The position numbers and the translations under genes were made by a program. The notes under the pieces were generated by a model. The model did no database searches, had not been told where the DNA came from, and worked only from the letters and a program-made list of their open reading frames with translations. Source: a virus. From it: a stretch of 33,950 nt of DNA. The DNA lies in the IMG/VR virus record IMGVR_UViG_3300031787_000476, positions 1 to 33,950 of that record; one strand, 5' to 3'. Below are positions 1-7,465 of the stretch, in pieces (position 1 is the stretch's first letter; each line of letters begins with the position of its first letter).

Positions 1-1
1 T

Positions 2-1687
2 CTAACTATGGAAAAGAGAAACTCGGCAGCACTTCAAAATTGTGCCATGGTTTCTACAAAAGATATTGACCGTAATGACCCAGGGGCATTGTTTGCATGG
101 GTGATGGACGCATTGATGATGGGTGTTGGTGTAGGGTTTGATACAGTAGGTGCAGAAAAACAACTTCCCATTTATACACCTACAGAACCAGCACAAATAT
201 ATGAAATTCCAGATACCCGTGAGGGATGGGTAGAATCTGTAAGACTTTTGTTAAATTCTTTTTTAAGGCCAAACCACTTTATTCAAGAGTTTAACTATGA
301 CCTTATTCGCCCCCTAGGAGCGCCCATTAAAGGCTTTGGAGGCACAGCAAGCGGTCCTGCACCACTTATTCAGTTACACAAGCAGATCAGGGCTGTAATC
401 GGCGGTAGGGCTGGAGAGACCCTTGACTCAAGAGCAATAGTAGATATTGTTAATCTTATTGGTACCTGTGTGGTATCAGGAAATGTTAGACGATCTGCAA
501 CCCTGGCTTTGGGTAATGCTCAAGATGAAGACTTTATGAATCTTAAGAATTCTGAGGTTTTTCCAGATAGAAACTCATTTGATCCAGAAAACCCAGGTTG
601 GGCGTGGATGTCGAATAACTCAATTTCTGCGACGGTAGGTACAAAGTACGAAGACTATGTAGACCTAATCGCAAGCAATGGAGAGCCAGGATTCATTTGG
701 CTTGATGTTGCCAGAAACTACGGCAGACTTAAGGATCCTGCGGATGGCAAGGATTATCGTGTAATGGGATTCAATCCTTGTGCAGAGCAGCCATTGGAAT
801 CATACGAACTATGCACCTTGGTCGAGGTACATCTAAATCGTCATGAATCCAAGGAAGACTTCCTCCGCACCCTTAAGTTTGCTTATCTCTATGGCAAGAC
901 GGTAACGCTGATACCAACACACTGGCAACAGACAAACGGTATCATGCAACGTAATCGTCGTATTGGAACATCACTTACGGGTATTGCTTCATTCTCAGAC
1001 AAATTTGGTTTGCCTGTTGTGCGTGAATGGATGGACGAAGGATATGAGACTATCCGTAAATATGATCACTCATATTCTGAATGGCTATGCGTTCGTGATT
1101 CCATTAGAGTCACAACTGTTAAACCATCGGGGTCTGTATCAATTCTTTCTGGCGCAACTCCTGGAGTTCACTGGGCGCCTGGAGGAAACTATTTCTTGAG
1201 AGCAATTAGATTTGGGAATACTGACCCAATGATTCACTTGTTCAAGGCTGCTGGATATAAAATGGAGCCTGACCTTGTGTCTGCGAATACAACTGTCGTA
1301 TATTTCCCAGTACATTCTGGCCACGCAAGATCTGAAAAGGATGTAACATTATTTGAGAAGATTGCGCTTGCTGCTACTGCTCAGAAATATTGGTCTGATA
1401 ACGGCGTGTCTGTAACGCTTTCATTTGACAAAGAAACTGAAACCAAGCATATTGCGCCTGCTCTTCATATGTACGAAGGACAACTAAAGGCCGTGTCATT
1501 CCTGCCAATGGGAAATACGGTGTATCCTCAACAGCCATATACCGAAATTACTGAAGAAGAATATAATAGTTATATTGGTCAGATTAAAAAGATCGACTGG
1601 TCTGCTATTTATGACGGAGTAGAAAATCTAGAGGCCCAGGGTGAAATGTACTGTACCACAGATGCTTGCGAAATTAAAATCTCGTAG
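2..1687 (+). CDS. nrdJ: Adenosylcobalamin-dependent ribonucleoside-triphosphate reductase (class II, RTPR type), 5' partial
   Basis: Reduces ribonucleoside triphosphates to deoxy forms using coenzyme B12 as radical source, supplying dNTPs for phage replication. The frame is open to the window edge, so the N-terminus is missing. Numbering from the first visible Met (base 8), the key residues of the Lactobacillus leichmannii enzyme can be placed. C12 (in ALQNCAMVST) corresponds to C119. N256-P-C258-A-E260 corresponds to N406/C408/E410 at the thiyl radical site. C269 lies exactly 11 residues on, like C419. The C-terminal C549-x4-C554 corresponds to the C731/C736 redox pair that reloads the active site. 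VKPSGSVS near 371-378 is the conserved substrate-loop motif. From the C119 match, about 107 N-terminal residues should lie upstream. All catalytic residues visible are intact. Base composition is richer in G+C than in the gene that follows (29 of 60 bases at 901-960 against 18 of 60 at 3601-3660). Confidence 0.95.
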   Translation, partial: LTMEKRNSAALQNCAMVSTKDIDRNDPGALFAWVMDALMMGVGVGFDTVGAEKQLPIYTPTEPAQIYEIPDTREGWVESVRLLLNSFLRPNHFIQEFNYDLIRPLGAPIKGFGGTASGPAPLIQLHKQIRAVIGGRAGETLDSRAIVDIVNLIGTCVVSGNVRRSATLALGNAQDEDFMNLKNSEVFPDRNSFDPENPGWAWMSNNSISATVGTKYEDYVDLIASNGEPGFIWLDVARNYGRLKDPADGKDYRVMGFNPCAEQPLESYELCTLVEVHLNRHESKEDFLRTLKFAYLYGKTVTLIPTHWQQTNGIMQRNRRIGTSLTGIASFSDKFGLPVVREWMDEGYETIRKYDHSYSEWLCVRDSIRVTTVKPSGSVSILSGATPGVHWAPGGNYFLRAIRFGNTDPMIHLFKAAGYKMEPDLVSANTTVVYFPVHSGHARSEKDVTLFEKIALAATAQKYWSDNGVSVTLSFDKETETKHIAPALHMYEGQLKAVSFLPMGNTVYPQQPYTEITEEEYNSYIGQIKKIDWSAIYDGVENLEAQGEMYCTTDACEIKIS

Positions 1688-1689
1688 TA

Positions 1690-1698
1690 TGATAAAAT
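1690..1698 (+). promoter_or_regulatory. Putative extended -10 promoter (TGA-TAAAAT) for the LamG virion protein
   Basis: TGATAAAAT lies in the 20-base gap after the nrdJ stop, 9 bases before the ATG at 1708. There is no Shine-Dalgarno before that ATG, so transcription from here would give a leaderless or nearly leaderless mRNA. The match to TATAAT is five of six. No clear -35 box is visible. It follows the same pattern as the better extended -10 motifs elsewhere in the window. Confidence 0.4.
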
Positions 1699-1707
1699 AG
1701 ACTCATA

Positions 1708-4700
1708 ATGTCTAGTCCGTCAAACCTTTACGCAGAGAAAATATATTCAGAGCATCCTCAGTTTCTGTGGGCACTTGATGATGAAGCAGATTATGTATCG
1801 ATAATATCTGAGGAACAAAGAGACGTTTCCCTATGGTCTATAGATAATGCAACAGCAATATCAACAGAAGAACTTGAAAATGCTCCATTTCCAGATAGTA
1901 TAATCAATAAAGTTAGCATTAATTCAGTAATTGCAGACTTATTCTCAATTACAATGGTTAGTCCAAATATTGTAAACTTTAATGATTTAAATTCAATACT
2001 AAAAACTTTTTCTGTAGGATCTTATTTGTATAGTTTGAGTCCATACATTTTAAGCGTTGAAATAGGCTATAGATACTACGATGATGCGCTTGAATCATAT
2101 GTAGATGTGTTAAAGTCGTATGATGTTTCTTTAACAGAAAAGTGGTACTTTGTATCTGAAACTTTTAGTCCAGAAGAGACAACCGAGCCAATTAGGTTGG
2201 TAATAAAAGTTAACTACTTGGGCCAATCATCAAACTTGGATGATTATACTTTTTATACAAACGGAATAACCTTTGGTCAGTGGGCTGAAGAATTTCAATC
2301 AAGTTCTTTGGGTGTTTCAACGCTAACCCTTCCATCTAATGTTGCTCTGGATCCTGCAAAAGTTATAGAAGCAAAAGCATATGGCTTATCCGAAAATTCT
2401 GGATACTATTTTGTCAATAATAATTCGTTAATGGCTAAAAATTTCGGAATACCAATGGTTTTTGGTTCTTCCAATATCACTAAACTTTATAACAATGGCA
2501 ATAAGCCATCATTAATTGTTCCTTCTGCAGGGATGCTTTCTAATGGAGGAAGATATAAAGATTTTACTTTAGAATTTTGGTTAAGAACAAACAACTCGTC
2601 TTCTGAATCAAAAAGAATTATAGGTCCAATAGCATCTACGGATGGAATATACCTAGATGGACCTTTTATTGTTTTAAAAATTAATCAAGCATATTCTTCA
2701 TATTACGTGGGTCATTGGGAAAGGCCAATGCTAATTCACTGGAGATATACAAGTGATTTATCAACAGTTTTGCTTAATGGTGAAGAAATAATATCTTTAT
2801 CAATTGATTCAGAATCTTTGACATTACCAGAATCTTCAATAATAGTAGGCGGAATTGAAAAAGGTCAAGACTGGATAGGCTTTTATGCACATGAAAATAT
2901 TGAACCTATTGAGATTGATTGTATTGCTATATACCCATACTCAGTTCCTTCGCTTGTTGCCAAACGAAGATTTGTGTATGGTCAGGGTGTACAATATCCA
3001 GAAAACTTAAATGCTGCTTACGGCGGAAGTTCTGTAGTGTTTGATTATTCCTTTGCAGATTATACAAAAAATTATAATTACCCAGACCTCGGCTCTTGGG
3101 AACAGGGCGCCATAGACAATATTGCAATTGATAGCAATAGTCTTAGTATACCAAATATATCAACACCAACAATAGTTATTGATAGTACCAACAAAACACA
3201 AGATGATCTTTTATCAGATTGTGCAATTATTCAAAACGAACAATCTTTATTTTTAAAACTGAGACCGAATACATCCTGGAACTCAATCAATTCATATTTA
3301 TATCTTGATAACTTAACGCTTTCTGGAAATCCAATTCATGCTTTTTATGGATTATTTAAAAAGCCATCAACTTATTCTGGAACAGAAGTTTTGATTAGGC
3401 TTGAAGATCAAAACGGAAATTACTTTTCTATAGAGTGTGTTGGAAACGACATTAGATATATTTTTAAATATCAGTCTGCATCAGAGCAAACGCTTTATGA
3501 AGCGTTATCTGTTCCCAATGATAGTATATTTTCTGTAGGAATTGAGGTAGATATTTTTAGAGATTATTTTGGAAATGACATTTTGTCATTTTTTAATAAT
3601 CAATCTTTGTTAAAGATGTATATCGGCGGTACAAAAGAATTTAATAAGACTTTTACTGGAAATATATATAAGATTGCTCTGTGCTCAGAGAAAAATGTTA
3701 AAGATATTAAAGATTTGTTTAATAATTTAGGCGTACCTAAAGACTATGAAAATATTTTTAATCTTTATGGACCAACAGTTGACTACGACGGAGGGGAGTC
3801 AGATCAAGAATTTTGGACATATTATTTAAACTCTGAAAGTCCTTTTGACTTTAATGCTTCAGAATTTTTATATATTAAGTTATCAGAGCATAAGCCAAGT
3901 CTTGGAATTACTCCAAAAAATTACTTTGATAACTTTTATTTAGATGTAGACATAAAAGGGTCATGGAAAGATTATATTCCTCTTTCTTATTTTGGACAAT
4001 ACATTACAGACGAATACGGAAATTCTAAGTTTGGAATAGATTTTATTCAATTTAATATAAACTATCCAGCCCCTGCGAAGTTTAAAGAGTCTGAAACTGT
4101 GGACGAAAATGGTTGGACATATTCTGAATTGGCTGCTGAATATTCTTACCCACAACAAAGAACTTATGAGGCTTTGGATAATTATTTATATACTGGTTAT
4201 TTAGACTATCAGGATTTAGCACAAAGATCGATAAAGACATACTCCTACGACACAACAGACTCTATTCTGAAGACTTATATTACTTTTGAATATTTAGAAG
4301 ATGGTGCCAATGCATCAAATGGATTTTTTGTAAACACAGAAAGTGTTCCAAAAAATGGAGTAATTACTCCAGGCTCTAATTGGATTAACACAAAGTATGA
4401 AATTGTAGATAACATAATTGTTTATCCTCCAAAAGGCGTTGATTTTAACGACATTGCAATAGTTGTACATTTAGAGTTTGAGGTTGATGGAATCAGATAT
4501 CAACCAATAAAGGTTAAGAGTTTACAGTTAGCCTCTCAAGCATTTAATTATAATACTGCAAATAACATTGGGACAAGATTTGGAACAAGTGTATATCCAT
4601 ATGTAAATAATGGTTATTATTTCAATTACAAAACTAAAAATCCTTTTACTATATATAAGGGGTCTTCTCCGTATTTATATTTAACTAGGTATTCTGGTTT

Positions 4701-5424
4701 AGAATTACGAGGAAATTACCATCCACTAACAAATCGAGGGGTGGCAATTCCCGTTAATGCAAATAAGTCAGAAAATTATGAAGTGATGGCACTACAATCT
4801 TTGATCAGATTTAATGGTGACTTTTTCCCATATGCGCCAACACAGATAATGCAAATTAATGCAAAAGGTAAAACTATTAAATTTTATATGCTGGCAAACC
4901 ACCCAAATGGAAAACGGGCAAAAATATATGCAATTGACGCAACAACTGGCGCATTGTTTGATGGTATTGTTTTTTATATTAATGGTAGGGTTGTTAAAGA
5001 GCCAGTATTAAATATTAATGAGTGGGCCATGATCGGCCTTGGCTTTCCAGCAATTCTAAACTTTAAGTCCTATGCTGGATCTATAATGATTAATGGTCCT
5101 ATTATTTTTAATAATTTATCATATTATCAAACTACAAATTTACAGGCAATTCAGACTGTAAATAAAAGGCCATGGGCTAGGGTTAAGTTTGCATTAGAGG
5201 GGCTATTCGACTGGGAATATTGGACACAATATTATATGTGGCAGGGTGTACTAGTACAGTCTTCTATAAGTTATTATGGAGTCAACCCATCAGATTTATA
5301 TAAGGCATACACAGGAACTAATAAGATTATTTTTGGAGACGATACAGTTTTTGGCTTTAGCAACTACGAATATTCGACATTCCAGAATATAACTTGGCAA
5401 GCCCAGATATCAGATGCGGTATAG
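1708..5424 (+). CDS. Large LamG/concanavalin-like virion structural protein
   Basis: A 1238-residue protein of unknown exact role, probably exposed on the virion. It opens with a block rich in acidic and aromatic residues (SEHPQFLWALDDEADYVS) of a kind that, from memory, begins large actinophage minor structural proteins. At least three beta-rich, concanavalin/LamG-like stretches can be seen. One is at about 284-420 (FTLEFWLR, then IHWRYTSDLSTVLLNGEEI, then IDCIAIYPYSVP). A second is at about 540-670 (FYGLFKKPS ... GNIYKIALCSE). A third is at about 1055-1150 (KTIKFYMLANHP ... GSIMINGPIIFNNLSYY). Such folds bind carbohydrate or pack as fibre modules. There is no signal peptide, no membrane segment and no obvious enzyme motif. 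Its place before the portal, rather than among the tail genes, leaves open whether it is a head decoration, neck fibre or tail protein. The start has no Shine-Dalgarno and is near an extended -10 box. Confidence 0.8.
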   Translation: MSSPSNLYAEKIYSEHPQFLWALDDEADYVSIISEEQRDVSLWSIDNATAISTEELENAPFPDSIINKVSINSVIADLFSITMVSPNIVNFNDLNSILKTFSVGSYLYSLSPYILSVEIGYRYYDDALESYVDVLKSYDVSLTEKWYFVSETFSPEETTEPIRLVIKVNYLGQSSNLDDYTFYTNGITFGQWAEEFQSSSLGVSTLTLPSNVALDPAKVIEAKAYGLSENSGYYFVNNNSLMAKNFGIPMVFGSSNITKLYNNGNKPSLIVPSAGMLSNGGRYKDFTLEFWLRTNNSSSESKRIIGPIASTDGIYLDGPFIVLKINQAYSSYYVGHWERPMLIHWRYTSDLSTVLLNGEEIISLSIDSESLTLPESSIIVGGIEKGQDWIGFYAHENIEPIEIDCIAIYPYSVPSLVAKRRFVYGQGVQYPENLNAAYGGSSVVFDYSFADYTKNYNYPDLGSWEQGAIDNIAIDSNSLSIPNISTPTIVIDSTNKTQDDLLSDCAIIQNEQSLFLKLRPNTSWNSINSYLYLDNLTLSGNPIHAFYGLFKKPSTYSGTEVLIRLEDQNGNYFSIECVGNDIRYIFKYQSASEQTLYEALSVPNDSIFSVGIEVDIFRDYFGNDILSFFNNQSLLKMYIGGTKEFNKTFTGNIYKIALCSEKNVKDIKDLFNNLGVPKDYENIFNLYGPTVDYDGGESDQEFWTYYLNSESPFDFNASEFLYIKLSEHKPSLGITPKNYFDNFYLDVDIKGSWKDYIPLSYFGQYITDEYGNSKFGIDFIQFNINYPAPAKFKESETVDENGWTYSELAAEYSYPQQRTYEALDNYLYTGYLDYQDLAQRSIKTYSYDTTDSILKTYITFEYLEDGANASNGFFVNTESVPKNGVITPGSNWINTKYEIVDNIIVYPPKGVDFNDIAIVVHLEFEVDGIRYQPIKVKSLQLASQAFNYNTANNIGTRFGTSVYPYVNNGYYFNYKTKNPFTIYKGSSPYLYLTRYSGLELRGNYHPLTNRGVAIPVNANKSENYEVMALQSLIRFNGDFFPYAPTQIMQINAKGKTIKFYMLANHPNGKRAKIYAIDATTGALFDGIVFYINGRVVKEPVLNINEWAMIGLGFPAILNFKSYAGSIMINGPIIFNNLSYYQTTNLQAIQTVNKRPWARVKFALEGLFDWEYWTQYYMWQGVLVQSSISYYGVNPSDLYKAYTGTNKIIFGDDTVFGFSNYEYSTFQNITWQAQISDAV

Positions 5425-5426
5425 TA

Positions 5427-5435
5427 TGGTATACT
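5427..5435 (+). promoter_or_regulatory. Extended -10 promoter (TGG-TATACT), leaderless start for the next gene
   Basis: TGGTATACT lies just after the stop of the LamG gene. The -10 hexamer ends 7 bases before the ATG at 5443, so the transcript would start at or next to that ATG. No Shine-Dalgarno is present. The spacing favours the ATG at 5443 over the in-frame GTG at 5437. Confidence 0.55.
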
Positions 5436-5442
5436 TGTGGTA

Positions 5443-5811
5443 ATGAAAAAGAATAATCCTGCACAAATTGGTAAGTCAAAGATTCAAGTCATCGACAAGA
5501 TGTATGACTGGGGTATTTATGTCTGGAAAAGGCAAAACGGCAAATGGTTTACAGACGGTCAAGGAAACATACTAAACATACCCTCGATGAAGGGGGATAT
5601 AACAAAAATTGCAGAATTGAAAAAGGCAGCAGCCCATTACGGAGAGCCAGATGGAGAGGCTGTATTTTTTGCGGGACTAAGTAGAATCTCTGATGAAGAG
5701 TATGCAGAGCAAAAGCAAAGAATGTCAGAAGGCCTAATCCCTAATCTCAACGACCTTGGTGCAGTTCATGCAGCAAAACAAACTATTAGACAATATGGGG
5801 CTGATGAATAA
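5443..5811 (+). CDS. Small head-module protein of unknown function
   Basis: A 122-residue soluble protein (MKKNNPAQIGKSKIQVIDKM...). I do not recognise a family with confidence. The N-terminal half has a basic strand-rich part with WGIYVWKRQNGKWF and TDGQGNILNIPSMKGD. The C-terminal half is helical and charged (EEYAEQKQRMSEGLIPNLNDLGAVHAAK). It ends in a one-base stop/start overlap with the portal gene (TAATG), so the two are probably translationally coupled. I chose ATG 5443 over GTG 5437 because the -10 box ends 7 bases before it and no ribosome binding site supports the GTG. Position next to the portal suggests a head assembly or packaging accessory role, which is inference. Confidence 0.7.
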   Translation: MKKNNPAQIGKSKIQVIDKMYDWGIYVWKRQNGKWFTDGQGNILNIPSMKGDITKIAELKKAAAHYGEPDGEAVFFAGLSRISDEEYAEQKQRMSEGLIPNLNDLGAVHAAKQTIRQYGADE

Positions 5812-7400
5812 TGACAGAAGATAGAGAATATTTAATTGGTGCAAGGATAGATAATCTTGTAGAGTCTGCAGATCCATTTAAAGCATCTGATCCCTTTAAT
5901 AAAGCGTGGTCAGAGTTAAAGTCCTATAATGGTATAGATAATAATTTTAAAAGAAGAGTTAATAGACTTTTAGAAAAAGCAAGTGCAAACGACCCAAGCC
6001 AAGGATATCTTGATAGCGCAAGAGCAGAACAGCATGGTTTGGGAGATGCAAAATCAAAAGAGATTAATCCTGGAACGGTATACAGAAATGGCTATGGACT
6101 ATTTGATGTAATTACCCCACCATGGAATGTTTATGAACTTGCTAACTATTACGATACATCTTTTGCAAACCACGCAGCCATTGATGCAAAGGTTGAAAAT
6201 ATAGTTGGGCTTGGGTATGACTTTGAAGTTTCTCCAAGTACAATGTTAAGACTTGAGTCAAATAAGGATAAGGGTCAAGTAGATAGAGCAAGAAACAGAA
6301 TTGAACGTGCAAAAATAGAAATGCATGAATGGTTAGAGTCTTTAAATGATGATGATTCATTCACTACAACAATGATGAAGGTTTATACAGATGTTCAGGC
6401 AATTGGAAATGGATATCTAGAAATTGGCAGAACAACACGTGGAGAGATTGGGTATGTTGGTCATATTCCAGCCACAACTATGCGTGTACGTCGTCTGCGT
6501 GATGGATACGTTCAAATTATCGGAAGCAAGGTTGTTTATTTTAGGAATTTTGGTGCAAAGAATCCAAATCCAGTAACATCGGATCCTAGACCAAATGAAA
6601 TCATACACTTTAAACAGTATTCGCCTTTAAATACTTTTTATGGTGTACCAGATATAATGTCGGCAATAACATCGCTCCATGGAGACCAGTTAGCGTCACA
6701 ATATAACATCGACTACTTTAGTAATAAGGCTGTCCCTCGTTATGTTGTGACGTTAAAGGGCGCAAAACTTTCTGGGGATGCTGAAGATAAGATGTTTAGG
6801 TTTTTACAAACAGGTCTTAAGGGGCAATCACATAGAACCCTCTATATCCCACTTCCTGGAGATACTGATAACAATAAAGTTGAATTTAAGATGGAGCCAA
6901 TTGAAAATGGGGTTCAAGAAGGTTCGTTTGAAAGATACCGTAAGCAAAACCGTGATGATATTTTAATTGCACATCAGGTTCCACTTTCAAAAATTGGTGG
7001 TGGCGATTCTGGAGCCATTGCAGCAGCCTTAGCACAGGATCGTACATTTAAGGAGCAGGTGTCTCGACCAGCACAAAGAGAACTTGAAAAAATTATTAAT
7101 AAGATTATTAAAGAAAAAACAGATGTATTAGTTCTAAAGTTTAAAGAGTTAACCTTAACTGACGAAATAGCACAATCACAGATTCTTGAGAGATATGTAA
7201 AAAGCCAAGTCATGCTTCCTAACGAAGCAAGATCAGTTCTTGGACTCCCGCAAAGGGAAGGAGGGGATGAGCCTTTCCAGCCTAAACCAGCAGATAATTC
7301 TGATCGTGAGCGGGATGGAGAGAGACTGAACAATCAGTCTGACGGTGCTGCCACTATCAATGGCAGAAACCCAAAAGGTGAAGGTCGGGCTACCGAATAG
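5811..7400 (+). CDS. Portal protein (PBSX/HK97-type)
   Basis: A 529-residue portal subunit. Twelve copies form the ring at one capsid vertex through which DNA is packaged and ejected and to which the neck attaches. Family features include the stem/wing block with AIGNGYLEIGR near 203-213. The typical NEIIHFKQYSPLNTFYGVPD motif is near 260-280. A helical stretch YNIDYFSNKAVPRYVV follows, and a crown region contains VPLSKIGGGDSG. The last ~60 residues are polar and low in complexity (GDEPFQPKPADNSDRERDGE), probably disordered. The gene overlaps its upstream neighbour by one base and is followed by the promoter region of the protease. Length is usual for the family. No terminase gene is adjacent within the window. 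Confidence 0.93.
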   Translation: MTEDREYLIGARIDNLVESADPFKASDPFNKAWSELKSYNGIDNNFKRRVNRLLEKASANDPSQGYLDSARAEQHGLGDAKSKEINPGTVYRNGYGLFDVITPPWNVYELANYYDTSFANHAAIDAKVENIVGLGYDFEVSPSTMLRLESNKDKGQVDRARNRIERAKIEMHEWLESLNDDDSFTTTMMKVYTDVQAIGNGYLEIGRTTRGEIGYVGHIPATTMRVRRLRDGYVQIIGSKVVYFRNFGAKNPNPVTSDPRPNEIIHFKQYSPLNTFYGVPDIMSAITSLHGDQLASQYNIDYFSNKAVPRYVVTLKGAKLSGDAEDKMFRFLQTGLKGQSHRTLYIPLPGDTDNNKVEFKMEPIENGVQEGSFERYRKQNRDDILIAHQVPLSKIGGGDSGAIAAALAQDRTFKEQVSRPAQRELEKIINKIIKEKTDVLVLKFKELTLTDEIAQSQILERYVKSQVMLPNEARSVLGLPQREGGDEPFQPKPADNSDRERDGERLNNQSDGAATINGRNPKGEGRATE

Positions 7401-7421
7401 TTATCCACATAATTATTCACA
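7401..7421 (+). promoter_or_regulatory. Two tandem DnaA-box-like sites (TTATCCACA, TTATTCACA)
   Basis: TTATCCACA at 7401-7409 and TTATTCACA at 7413-7421 both match the bacterial DnaA-box consensus TTATNCACA in all positions. They are direct repeats 12 bases apart, in the 65-base gap after the portal stop. They sit just upstream of the -35 element of the protease promoter. They could bind host DnaA, acting in regulation or in replication, or could be the operator of a phage regulator that uses a similar repeat. I saw no third copy elsewhere in the window. Confidence 0.55.
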
Positions 7422-7426
7422 TTTTG

Positions 7427-7455
7427 TTAACATTCGTATAAAAAGGCTCTATAAT
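7427..7455 (+). promoter_or_regulatory. Sigma-70-type promoter for the protease/scaffold gene
   Basis: TTAACA at 7427-7432 (five of six to the -35 consensus), a 17-base spacer, and TATAAT at 7450-7455. Transcription should start about 7462, only a few bases before the ATG at 7466. No Shine-Dalgarno lies within reach of that ATG, so the mRNA is probably leaderless or nearly so. This is the only promoter in the window with both a good -35 and a good -10. Confidence 0.7.
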
Positions 7456-7465
7456 ATATTCTAGT

